From assembly GCA_934047225.1 (NCBI GenBank), contig OW204000.1, positions 18,184,001 through 18,248,000 on the forward strand: 64,000 nucleotides of DNA. Reading direction: 5' to 3'. Both the position numbers and the translations under genes were made by a program. Of the stretch, positions 22,944 through 35,200 are shown in pieces (positions within the stretch are counted from its first letter, which is position 1; each line of letters begins with the position of its first letter). The DNA comes from Ypsolopha sequella (taxonomy: Eukaryota > Arthropoda > Insecta > Lepidoptera > Ypsolophidae). The notes beneath the pieces are model-generated. The model did not search any database. It was given only the letters and a program-made list of their open reading frames with translations, and was not told the DNA's origin.

Positions 22944-24480
22944 TATTAAAACCTAATGTTTTGTAGATCATTCTATTGTCTTTGAGAGGACGTTCCCATT
23001 CTCTCTCTGAGTTGCATGTCATCTATTAAGTGAGGTCAATTAGTTACGCCTTCCTTTGTCTTGTTTGAAGGTACCACTGCAGAAAAGTTCCACTAGAACA
23101 GTTTTCGCTCTTAATAGAATAGTAATAAGGACAAATAGAGAATGGGCGAATATTTCTGCGACACTTCTTTGAACTTTCACGTCTATTACAGGGATTTCAT
23201 TGAGTTAGTGACTGAGACAGACAAGCTCGGAGATTTTGGATTGCTGAACTCTTGAGCTTCGGTCAAAAAACAAAAACTCTCATGGCGAAGCTTTTGTATT
23301 TGTTTGTTTAAAAATTTACATCGTCATTGTAGCAGATTCTGAAGACTTTAATTTTAGTATTAGTACTGTCAAAACTAAATTTTCTTTATTGCAAAATAGT
23401 CTTTAATTGTTAAGAACAGAAGCTAAATTACTTTGGAAAAAAAACAGTTTTGACAGCGCTAAAACTAAAATTACTATAGCCTTCAGAATCGACTGTGAAG
23501 TTCAAGTTCCAGCGTTATGGGCAGTGGGCTGTCGCCGTAATTCAGGCACAAATATGCCGTGCGAAGCACCTTTGACCTTGACCTCCAGGTTAGTGGTAGA
23601 GACTCGAGACGCTCGAAACACTGGACCACAGGACCGCGTTCATTAATTAGGGGTTGTGACACTGGCTCTAATGTCATCTCTGTTGCAAGCGTTGAAAATT
23701 GTATACGCTATCCTGCTGTCAGTGTTGGAACCTGACAAAAGTGTTTATGAACGACTATTAGAGGCGGTCAAAATAACGCGAGGATTCAAAAAATCCTGAC
23801 GAAATAATATGCAAACTTGTGATATAATATATATAAATGTATCGAAATAAAATCAAAACCTGTATATTTGTATTACATATTTTAAAGAGAGGTGTTCATT
23901 TTTTTATTTGTTTTATTCAATTTAGTGATTGTTTTGCCGGTCATGTAACTTTTTATTTCTTCATATAATAGAGAAAAATATACTACAGACAATATTTTTT
24001 AATTTTGATTACCTACTCGAATCTAAATATGTATATTATATAAACCAACATGAACTTGCGTGTTTCACCCTCTCAAACATTTCCTGTATTAACAAACTGT
24101 GGTCCTTATCATTGGAGCCATAAAGTACAATATAATAATGTACTTTGTGAGTACATGTTTTGCAGAAAATGTATGTAGGGTTTTTGCATTATTACTACGA
24201 AGATAATTTGAAAATTATGTAGAAGGCTGCATGGAAACAATAAAATGTACATAATTAATTTATTGAGCAAGTAGTTATTCAAATAATGTGTTAATCTATG
24301 CAGGAATCGGCCTATTCTTTGTTTATTAACAAACAGCATAACCACTTCATTATTTACCTGCGAATAACAATTCGTGGTTAATATCCACTATTATTATAAC
24401 AAAACTAATTAGTTACCCACTTGAAAAAATATATCAAGAAACCTGTTTAGTTATTTCACAACTTTACGCTTGCTGTTTAT
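22944..24480. other. Intergenic AT-rich stretch
   Basis: An inverted pair near 23340-23495 (GATTCTGAAGACTTTAATTT against its inverse) suggests another fold-back. Otherwise nothing recognisable. Confidence 0.45.
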
Positions 24481-24499
24481 CGATCTATATACATAGGAA

Positions 24500-24950
24500 G
24501 GAAAGGGAAAGGCATTCTCCCGCGAAAACGTTGCGAACGCGCGCGCGGCACAACGTTGCGTTCTAGTTTACTCTTTAGTCGATACAGACGCGTTCGAGCT
24601 AAATACACGTGCGCACTCGACTTATTATCGGCGGACTTCGATAACGGAACAATAACAAACACATACTTTTAAATCATTTCATGCCACTAAGTCAGTCAAA
24701 GTTAATTTGACCTCCGCGCCGCGAGCACATCCTGCTGGTGAACGAATCGCAAAATAATACAAAAAAACATACAATAATAAAACGAATAACCCGCGGCTGT
24801 CCGGTTTATGCGCTCGCTCAGCAAAAAGACAACTAAAACGATTGTTATTTAAACTGCATATCATTTTCGAAGTTATGTTTTTGAATTGTGTTGTTTGTGA
24901 ATTAAAGTAGAAAGCGGACTTATTTGAATACCCGCGAATACAGTCAAAGG
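24500..24950 (+). promoter_or_regulatory. Candidate promoter / 5' non-coding exon of gene B
   Basis: It is CpG-containing (GAACGCGCGCGCGGCACAAC) in an AT-rich background and not seen as a repeat elsewhere in the window. It ends at AAAG followed by gtaagt (24949-24950), a strong donor that could join the acceptor ttttcag ending at 29171, just before the gene B ATG. This is inference only. Confidence 0.25.
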
Positions 24951-26208
24951 TAAGTAGCTGTTTAGTAAATTCTGCACGCATATAGAAGTGTCTAGCTAGA
25001 GGTAAGTAACTGGCTAAAATCTGTGCCAACCATGACCTTACTTACAATACTGGTTTCTCGAAATGCAGTCAGCATAGAGGTTTAATCGGTAAAAAAGTCT
25101 TGTATACTTTTGCAAATGCACATGAAAACAAAACTTCAGTTCAACAGCTTGCTTTACATAGAACAATGCAAAGTGCCTCACTATCATATCGATATTTTTA
25201 AATCTATCTTCAGATAAACTCTATCGGGTGACCTAGATTGAAATTCGAACCAATTTTTCATGAATATTGCGAGACATAGACTATCTGATAATTTATTTCA
25301 TTCTTCACTACGAGTAGAGTTCAAAGGAAGATAAATAAATAATAATTGTAAAATTATTAAAATATAATGATTTGTGAAATCACCGCCAGATCGTCATTAA
25401 AATGTAATCATGTCTGAAATGGTGGTCACATGAAGTGCGATTTTCACTTTTTGCCTTAACCCTTAAATGCATCCTGTTGCCAAATGGCAACATATAATTT
25501 TTTTTTAATTTTTATTGTTTATGTTTATGTTTATGTTTTGTTCATGAAAATTTAATGCTTTTGTTTTATTAAATAGGATTTTTGTAAACTAGTGTCAAAT
25601 GACTGTACTAACTGATAAAAAACAAAAATTAAAAAATGAAAAATTAAACAATTTTTTATACTAATTTGAAAAAAAAATGTCTTTTTGATTTTATACCATT
25701 GTACTCCCTTAAAAACGAAAAAAAAAATATTTTTTATTTTTCCCATAATTCTGGACCACTTCTCTATCATATATCCCAATTTCATTTAAAAAGAAAAAAT
25801 CATGCATTTAAGGGTTAAAAGCTTCCCGAGGAAGTTTTAAATGGGAATGCATACGTATAATTTGTTTACTAAGCTATGATTACGGATAACAGAAATTGAG
25901 CAGTTGTCATTTTAGTCCTTAGAAATCACCTATGCTTTATTCTTAGTTTATCTTTGCTTATAAATAATGAAATAAGTAGGAAAATTTTATGTGCTGCACT
26001 CAGCGCGTGAAAGAAAACTGATGAAGAGATAGTACCCACTATCTGTATATATGTATCTGTGTATTTATGTATGTATTTGTATGTAGTATATTTTTATGTT
26101 TATGTTATAGGTTTAAAATAACTTTTACATATTGTTATGCACTGATTAAGTTAAATTTTCAAGATAAAAATGTTTTTCTGTTTTGCCAAGGTTGACTGGA
26201 AGAAATTT

Positions 26209-26312
26209 CTTTTAGGAATAAGTCCGCCCTTGCCTTCTATCTGCTCTTTGTGTGTATCTTGTCTTCTTATTTGTGTGTAATAAAGTGTTTATTCATTCAT
26301 TCATTCACTCAT
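26209..26312 (+). repeat. Non-LTR retroelement 3' tail with (ATTC)n
   Basis: GGAATAAGTCCGCCCTTGCC followed by TGTAATAAAGTGTTTATTC and an ATTC tail. Sister of 4112-4219. Typical of 5'-truncated LINE copies. Confidence 0.6.
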
Positions 26313-26589
26313 ACCCACAAACTTGCAATAGTAACTTAACCCAGGTTCACTCCTATTTTTTTTGTCTTTGTCAGTTTTGTCACATCAAACCATAGAGATA
26401 ATACATGACATACAAATTTAGATAAACCGGCGAGCTGTTACTTGGCGTAATTAGGCCAAAGAAATTGAAAGGTCCGTTTAGGTCACAATTATCCACTACA
26501 TATCTTTATCAAGAATACGTCATCGTTTACAATAAGATTGATCAGCTTGGAAAGAATATCTATTAAGCCAAAATTGTTTTTGAGACCTA

Positions 26590-26815
26590 TTCGCATCGAG
26601 ACGCTAGGTGGTAGAGCTGATACCAACCACCACCTTACTCGCAAACACCCCCAAAGTTATTCGAGAACTTCGGGGTACAGTAAGAGGACAATTCCCAAAC
26701 AGGCACAACCAGGTAGCCCACCATGCCTGGGACCGATTGATGGTGGTACATCCATCCCAAATTGCCGGCCCTTATATAAAGCAGACTGGTGAGTGGTGAC
26801 AGGCAGCGGTGTCAT
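26590..26815 (+). repeat. RTE-like non-LTR fragment
   Basis: It has GGTAGAGCTGATACCA, AGTAAGAGGACAATTCCCAA and AGACTGGTGAGTGGTGACAG, colinear with 39785-39965. Confidence 0.5.
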
Positions 26816-27269
26816 TCAAAAAAAAATCAAAAAAATCAAAAATGTTTATTGTGTTAACCAAATAATTACATAATTACAATTACAGCTAGAGCCTTCTTTT
26901 AAGTAAAAATACCTGTATCAGAAGACTCCGCTCCTTCAGTCCGCAGCTTTGGTTTTACAAAACAGTTTCAAAAATTTGCTTAAAATTTAAAATTTACAAA
27001 AATTAATTAAAGTAATAATAAGAACACAATTAAAGTAATAATACGAACACAAAAGAGATATGTATATAATAAAAGAAAGATAACATCCTGCATGCGTCCA
27101 TATTATGGAAGTAGCTAAATATGAGGGGGTGCATGTGTGTGTGAGAGGGTGCATGTGTGTGTGTGAGAGGGTGTGTGAGAGGGTGAGGGTGAGGGTTTGT
27201 GTGTGAAGGTGAGGGAGGGTGTATGCGTATGTTTATTTGTATGCTCTATATTTATTTCATTGGTTCAAG

Positions 27270-27400
27270 GGTTTTGGCACCACGCTCACCAACCCGCCTG
27301 CCCAACGAGTGTGAGTATGGGCATTTCTTACAAGAGGACCGCCAAGAAAAGCAAAATCTTTGAAAAGGCTGTGTCCAGCTGTAAACGAACAAGGCTGATA
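27270..27400 (+). repeat. RTE-like non-LTR 3' fragment
   Basis: Carries GTGTGAGTATGGGCATTTCT and AAGGCTGTGTCCAGCTG, the 3' part of the same family as 39785-40090. Confidence 0.5.
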
Positions 27401-27531
27401 TTTACCTGATTTTTCTGAAACTCTCATGTAATTTTCGACTTAATTCAGCTCAGTTGATACTGAGTTTTTCCGTGAATCCTATTTAACCCTAGAAAGATAA
27501 ACTACGTCGCCGTCGCTGAGGAGTCTGCAAT

Positions 27532-27907
27532 AATAGTAGTTTATGCTACTAGGGCGAAAAGTAATAAATTACGAGGACGATTTAAAACACGAGCGAAGCG
27601 AGTAATTTATTGCTCTTACGCCCGTGTATCATACTACGTTTTTCAATGCATAGTGTGAGGAAATTAAAAAAAAAAAAACTTGTGGACTTTAAATTATGAT
27701 TGGCTCAAAAGGACTGTATCCAGATCCGTTAAACAGTGGAAAAAAAAAGTATAACATTTATGGTACACAGGAAAGGCTGCAGGTTAGCCAACCATTGTAA
27801 ATAAATTAAAAAATAATCATAATAATAAAGCCCTAGGGCAAAATAATCGACTTTCTGTTCGGTTTTGATGCATAAAAACTGGGCCTTTACGAGCACTTGC
27901 ATTGAAA
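27532..27907. mobile_element. Interspersed repeat AATAGTAGTTTATGCTAC, copy 1
   Basis: Begins AATAGTAGTTTATGCTACTA, has CGAGCGAAGCGAGTAATTTA and ends ACGAGCACTTGCATTGAAAA. Other copies: 46705-47055 and 62663-63052 (inverted). Confidence 0.75.
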
Positions 27908-28390
27908 AAATATTTACTTGTATCTTTTCATTTGTCACTCGTACCATAGATAAATAAATTTATTTATCTATGCTCGTACCTGCTTTTCAGCCAACTCCGT
28001 CGTCAGTCAACTCTTTCGCGGGAAGGTTGTTTTAGTTATGTTAGCATGGGCATGCGCATGAGCATACGAATTATATTAGTCTCGACTATCTATGCACTAT
28101 GGCTTTTGTGTAGTTTTTATTTTTTTAGACTGTTTACATTGTGATTCGTTATTATGTAAGAAAAGAAACAAAGTAATAGTTAGTAAAAAAGAAGATGGTT
28201 GATTTTTGTTACTGTATTCTTAGATTTATATTATTTGTAAATTTATAAAATGAATAATATTACTATTAGGTTTTTACATATTAAATTGCTGTTTTCTATA
28301 GAGAATTTGAAGGAAACTCAGTTTTCAGTACTAACATTTTTGCATTTTTTTTGGGAATGACAAATCCAAATATATATAATTTCTAATGTG

Positions 28391-28636
28391 TACGAATGAG
28401 ACAACATTAAGCTAACTGCAACATTAATATAATTTTTGAGAAAAGTCAGCTGTAAAAAAATATTACGAATCTTATCATGGAAATGGATGGCATTTAGGAC
28501 GAACTGTTTTTGAAGATTTCATTTTTATAATCAAAGTGAAAATAAAAACAAAATTTAATACGTAGATGTAAAACCTTGAAATCAACTTTCAAACAATTAA
28601 CAAATAATTGAAATCGCTATTGAATTACAGGAATTA
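28391..28636 (+). repeat. Inverted repeat around gene B exons 1-2, left arm
   Basis: Inverse of 31105-31360 over about 250 bases; shared runs include TTACGAATCTTATCATGGAA and AGGACGAACTGTTTTTGAAG. Scattered substitutions and small gaps separate the arms. Confidence 0.8.
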
Positions 28637-28731
28637 TGAACTCATGAATCGGTAAAAAAAAATCGACAATTTCATAAAGACCTATTATTTAATTACATTT
28701 TATTTATAAAGCTTACCTTTTTAAGTGGTTT

Positions 28732-28843
28732 AGTATAATAATCATTTCCAGATATATTTCGACTTTTAAAGTCGGCGTCAGTGGAATTATGTAAAATTTT
28801 ATTTACAAGTCGAAATATATCTGGAAATGATTATTATAATAAA
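28732..28843. repeat. Perfect-arm hairpin upstream of gene B
   Basis: Arms CATTTCCAGATATATTTCGA and the inverse TCGAAATATATCTGGAAATG, extended on both sides, flank a 35-40 base loop. Confidence 0.75.
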
Positions 28844-29174
28844 GTGTTTTATAGAAATATATAGTTTAAACTGAATAAAAAATCAAATAAGTTTTCTTTA
28901 GTATTAAACTTTTTAAGTGATGAAATATAAAATAAATAAAAATTACCAAATCTGTTGAAAAAAATTATTACAAAAGCGCAGCGCCTCTAAGACGTATGGT
29001 TATCTTCAAAAATGTTCTGAGTTGATGACAACACAGAACAATCTATTTAAATGCTCTGAGATCTTCAAAGTACCTTGTAATATAGTTATCTTTTTAGGGT
29101 TTCTCCAAAATAAAGGTTTTCAGTTAAACGTTTGCAAGCAAGAAGATAGCTGAAAAGTTCATAATTTTCAGCTC

Positions 29175-29263
29175 ATGATGTCAGAACGCTGGTGTTGGAT
29201 GGTGCTGCTTTCCATTGGCCTGGTGCACTGCACTGTGGATCTGAAGACAGATCCTGTATTTGA
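29175..29263 (+). CDS. Gene B exon 1 (signal peptide)
   Basis: Start at the first of two adjacent ATGs (29175, 29178); donor gtaagt at 29264. It encodes MMSERWCWMVLLSIGLVHC then VDLKTDPVFE. The ATG follows ataattttcag, so a non-coding upstream exon could splice in at 29172. Leaves with 2 bases, matching exon 2, which completes Glu. Confidence 0.88.
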
Positions 29264-32200
29264 GTAAGTTTATCACGAACAGAACAAACTCAAAACACAC
29301 TCTGTGTTACTACAAAAGGGTGTTTAAACGATGTTTAACTTTAGACAGTGTTTAAATCTGTTGCTGTCACTTTTTACAATATGAAAGAAAAGGCGACAAC
29401 AACAGATTTAAACACTGTCTAAAGTTAAACACCGTTTTGTAGTAACACCGACTGTGTTTTTTTATTATTTTTTTCTTAGCTCAAAGTAGTACCTAGTGTA
29501 GTAGTTACTATTCATATAAACAATTAGTTGAGGCTTTAAATTGTTATATTTACATATACGTATAATAGTTACTATGTAATGTTTACATATTAACTATTTA
29601 TATTTTACATCGTAAACTTGTAGTTAAGGATATGGGTGGTCCGAAATTGAGCACCTCATTTTGCATCAAGTAGAGCTGAACTTTATGACGTTCAATTATA
29701 ATTATCTGTAAGACAACCGAAAAACTGCGTTTTTATTAAATAGCTCGGCTTCTGGTTGAAATAAAATCACGAGTCGTTCAAACTAGCTAGATATTATTCA
29801 AAAAACAATGTATAAAGAAACAACCAACTAAATCCTGATATCGATACTAGAGAGAAAATCAATACAAACTCTAAAATTAGTAAAATGGAGGTTTAAAAAA
29901 GATTTTACTTACAGTAAATATATACGTGATTTGTTCAAACTTACTTCACAAACATTCGGACAACAGATGAGTATTTTTTAGTGACTATGGGCTTCCTGAT
30001 TATTGCAACAAAATCATCCGAAGTCATTTCTATTTGGCTCGTATTTCCCCTTAAGAGGCGTCGTTACACGCAAACCTCCATACAAACGCTATCAACACAT
30101 TGTGGTAAATATAATATTTTAGGCTGAGTCTATTAACATTATCTATAATTATAACGTTTAAGTCGAACTGAAAATCGTGAAATTTTAGTAATATCTTAAC
30201 AAAAAAACCTTTAAAATACGTAAACTTAACCGTTTTTTACCAAAAATGTAGTCGAATGTGCTTTTATTGTTTTAGACACAATCAAAAAATGAATACAAGT
30301 CAAACATAGAAAATGTTATCTAGATTAATAGTAACCAAAAATACCGTTTGATAACGTCCACAGTCTTGCCAAAAGATGGTTACACCTGAAACAAGTTTTC
30401 AATTTTGCGCCTGCGACGAAATCGGCACAATGTATTGTCGTCGCAAGTGTCATAGAGCGTGCACCTTATAGCGAAATAAAACGGCGTGACATTTGGCTGT
30501 ATTAGTTGGTCGCGTCAAGATGTCTCTTCTCAAAGTCATATCAAAAGATCTCTTACCCTCAAACTCCCACCGAATATTTGTTATAATTTGTAATGAAAGG
30601 TAAATAAATATACTGATTACTGGCATCCTAATGCAACATCCATGTCAAAAACAATGTATTAAGATTACCATTCATGATCTACTGGTTTACCCAAACAGGC
30701 TCAAGTAATCCACTGTCGATTTCACAGCCACATTTCCTGTAGCAATGACGGCATATCGCATACATCAACAAGACAGATATAGCCCTTGTTAGAGTACAAA
30801 GCTCTGGTGAACCAGCATTACCCCTCTTCCAGGCCATCATGGACATACAAGTGCGTCCCGGAGGAGGGCTGCCAGCGGGCTGAGAGCCCTCTTCCCACGT
30901 CCAAAAACTCTTCGAAGCTAGACAGTATCTACAAGACAGTGGACATCTGCCGGTCAGTCTGCGGCCGCTTTGGAGCGCTCTGGCCGAAACCAGTTACAGC
31001 TGCTTTGAGCACGCAAGTTGTCAACATTCACCCTAACACTATGAGGTATGTTCCATAATCTATATAATAGGTAAAGACCTATGAAATTGCCGAAATTTTC
31101 TTACAAATTCCTGTAATTCAATAGCTACCTATATTTCCACTATTTGTTTTCTCTTTGAAAGTTGATTTCAAGGTTTTTCAACATCTACGTATTAAATTTT
31201 GTTTTTATTTTCAGTTTCATTATAAAAATTAAATCTTCAAAAACAGTTCGTCCTAAATGTCATCCATTTCCATGATAAGATTCGTAATAATTTTTTCCGT
31301 TGACACTTTTCAAAAATTAAATTAATGTTGCTGTTAGCTTGATATTGTCTCATTCATACACAAAAGTAATTACATTTGCCGTTACAAAATGCGAAAGTGT
31401 CACTTAAGGTGATATATCGTCCGTACAAAGGTCCCCGTTACTCTAGGCGGAAAGACCCGCAGTGCGAGAGGGACAGAATCGGGGAAAATTGACAAAAAGT
31501 CGGTTTAAAATGAATACAAAATTAACTAAAATAGCTAGGAAAATTTCCATAAACAGTAATTTAGGTATTGTTAAAACACATCTAAATAAATATTTTTTTA
31601 AGTCTGTTCGCTATTCCAATTTGTCAGAATATCAAAAAAAGTGTAAATTTAGACCTCTACTCAATAATTATTTCTATCGAGTGAAATTCCTCCAATCGCA
31701 ATTGTTATTACTAATTTATTTAACTTGGGACTTCTTTTGAACAGCAGATAAATAACTTAAAAGTGTCGATTTTGACGGTATACCTCCTTAAGAAAAAAAA
31801 AACATTTTTTACTTGCTAGAATAATTATTGAAAATTTTCTCAAATAAATGTCTAGAAATAGCAATGAACTATTTATACATAGCATTGTTTTCATAGACGT
31901 CTTAGTTGAGATGAAATTGTAACTTTTGCTAAAAACGCCCACTTTTGGCATTAGTTAAAATCTTGGTTATAAAAAGACAAAGAAGAGACGAGTGAGTCTC
32001 GAATCCTTATGCTTCTAAATTCAAATATTTATTGAATTCATGTTGTACAATATAGGGTGTTACAATACATAGGTACATAAATGGTATCAAACATGACCCT
32101 ACTAGACCCACAGGGTATTTTGATTAACAATCTAAGCTACAGCTGCTATTTTAATGTAAATGAATGATATTACACACAATAATAATGACGTTTCAGTGCT

Positions 32201-35200
32201 ACATATGTTAGTACAGTATTATTTTTTATTTGTCTGTCTAGGTCATCCTTATTCAGAAACACAAAAACCAACTTTCTCTCATCCAAAGTGGTCCTAAGGT
32301 AATTTTTTGGTCATCCTGAAACCTCGACCTCGAGCTCCTAGTGCTACCCCTTGGGTACCATACTGTCACCAGTTTACTCCACTTTTCCATTTTGCAGCGG
32401 AGCATATTGACCAGTCCACCGCCATTTAAGTTGGTCCATGCGTGACAATATGTCAGTTAATTTAGTTTTGCGCCTGATGTCTTTACTTGTAACTTTGTCT
32501 ATTAGTTTCAAACTAATATTTATTTAGTTGTATTATTTTTAGAGTTCCATAGTACCTAAAAGGTACAAAAGGAACCATTGTGGTGAGACTCCGTTGTCCG
32601 TCCGTCCGTCCGTTCGTCCGTATGTCACAGCCTCATAACTTTTGCACCGTAAAAGATAAAGACATGAAATTTGGCACAAAAATAGCATTAATTTGCCCAC
32701 ATAGCACGGTGTAAAAAAATATATGAAAAATTTTAAATTTTTCAAAATATTTCCGAAACAAGATATAACGACTCATTGACAAAACATTTTTATAACGAAA
32801 GTTATAACCGTTCGAGCGTTATTTTGCATTCACATTAGGCCAAGTTCTATATACTTTTTAGCAGTGAAAATTAAGTTGCATTTTTTAGTTACCATACATA
32901 AATGGGCCGCTAAAATAGACTACATACCTAATATCCAATTTGAGGTGAATGTAAAACAATAATATCTATGTAAAAATATAAAATAACATCGATAGACCTT
33001 ATCTATGTACCTACCTTTGCAACTCAAAACTTAAAGATAAGATTGCAGTTGGACGTTGGATTTTATGTAGGTACTTGCTCTATAGATTTGATGGTCAGTT
33101 ACTATAGTGTTTACATTGCAACAAGGATCTTTTGGCGCGTGGATGTGAAAAACCGAAAATTAACACCCAGTAAATAAATGCACTTGCACTCGTTTCACAG
33201 TATAAAAGCTAATTTAACCCGACCGGTTTCAGTTTTACACCATCATCAAGGGTTAAGTTAAGAGGATGGCATACCCTACCAACTTTTTTTATTACCGTCC
33301 AGCACAATAAGTCTAATAGCAAAGACCTTATTTGCTTTTCATAGAGGCGATTATATGTTGGCTCTTTGGCCTCTTGTTCTTGAGCGCGTAGTACTAGTGA
33401 TCACGCAGCAAAACAACTAATTGGTGTGTTTTTAGCTAATACTGAAATATTTTGAAGGGAAAAAAATATTAGATTTAGGTAATTTTTTATTGCCTATTTT
33501 ATAAAAAAATCAAGTTGATCTCTTAACCGCGTTTTTGAAACGAACGTTTGAAAACCAAAAAAAAGAGGATGGAAAACATTTGTTTTTGACAAAAGTATAA
33601 ATCTTAAAACTTTGTTTATAGGTGGAATCCCTAGATAAAAGATCGATAAATCAAATACATTTTCTTCAATATGAGAAGAGACCTAGTTTCTTCCAATGAA
33701 CCCTTAAAAACCTGGTGTTGTTGATGTTCTAGCGTCAGGTGTCCCGTTAAACTACTTGGAAGTTATTCCGTGCAATAAATGATGTAGTAGACCTTACTAA
33801 AACTTTACTAAACCTTACTACATCATTTATTGCACGGAATTACTTCCAAGTAGTTCCAAGAAACGAGTGCAAGTGCATTTATTCATCATGTTTAGGGAAT
33901 GCAATCTCGGTATACCGACATCTCGAAATACCGAGATCTCGCACATATATTGCAAGATCAATCACACATCTTTATCAGTGCGAGATCTCGCAAGATTTGC
34001 TAGATCAAGCGGCAGCGCATATTACAGATGCAGGGCATTGACGACACTTGAATTACTTTAAAAAAAGATAAAGCTTTGGATTTGCTGGGTCGAGAAGACA
34101 ATATAACTGCATTTTAAATCATAAAATCAACATCATTTTGTTGAAATTGATGACTACAAACATGGAATTAGAACCTTGTCCGCGGATGGGCTAGCCTATA
34201 GGCTATATAAAGTAAAATAACACGTTATCTTTAAATAAAATCATATACTCTACTCTACTGTTCACACTAAACAAATTTACCAAAAAACATAACAAAGCAA
34301 GTGAAAAAAAAAACACATGCCCATACAACATTTACAGTTGATTTTTAAAGTTATTATGGAAAAAAAATCATTTGCGCTGGTATGTTTCTTTGGGAAAGTT
34401 TTTGAGTATGATCATAATTAACTATTATAAGTATGTTTAAATACATCCCTTTAATTGGATTGATATCTTGTTTTGATTTTTTTACTAAACAGTAGTAGAA
34501 ACAATATTTTTTCGAAATAATTTTCATTAGTGCAAGATCTCGCTAATACCGAGATCTTGCGAGATTGATTTTTTTTAATCTTGCAAATACCGAGATTGAC
34601 ATTTACGTGCAAGATTGCATTCCCTAATCATGTTGTTATCCAAGTTTCACCAAGTACCTAAAATCGCAAGTATCCAGTATAATGTCACACAAGTATCAGC
34701 GTCGTTAATTTTTTTGTTACAGTTATAAAAAAACATTGTACTAACGCGCGACATAATGTCACAGGTGCAGGTGGTGTCTCTCGTCCGTCTGAATGTATGT
34801 CTATTTCGAGCCCTGACGGCGGCGCCAGCGCACGTGTCGACATCGTCTATAAACAAAACAATGACACTTTTAACATAGAAAAATTCAACTCTCGGATGGC
34901 AAATAATGTATAACTAGCGGACACCCAGACGACGCATGAAAGCAGCCTGTCTCTGTAGATCTCGTGGTTTCCTAAAATCCCCACAGTCCAATAGTCCAAA
35001 TTTCTTGTGTTCCTAGATCCAGCCGTTTGGACTAGGCGTCGATCAAGGACGCACCCAGGGGGGGGGAAGTCCAGACCCCTCCGAAAATGTTATAGACAAC
35101 AACAAAAATCCCTAAATACAACGCCAAAAATGTATTTATGTACCATACTGCAATAAGGTAATTGCAACCAGTTTTATAAATGCTTACATTGTTTATCCGA

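Larger units (their letters stand above)
25030..27196. other. Intergenic AT-rich stretch
   Basis: It holds the retroelement tail at 26209-26312 and the fragment at 26590-26815. A TG-rich simple repeat follows at 27125-27230. No gene recognised. Confidence 0.5.
27908..29174. other. Region upstream of gene B exon 1
   Basis: It contains one arm of a long inverted repeat (28391-28636) and a hairpin at 28732-28843 whose arms (TATAATAATCATTTCCAGAT...) pair perfectly for about 30 bases. No coding evidence. Confidence 0.55.

Noticed and set aside
30786..30832. ATG-initiated extension upstream of gene B exon 2
   Set aside because: The exon 2 boundary is fixed at 30833 by cctcttccag and by the same exon start in gene A; the upstream bases are intron.
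31462..31740. 92-codon Lys-rich frame in gene B intron 2
   Set aside because: It starts in an interspersed repeat and has low-complexity AT-rich codon use; no domain.
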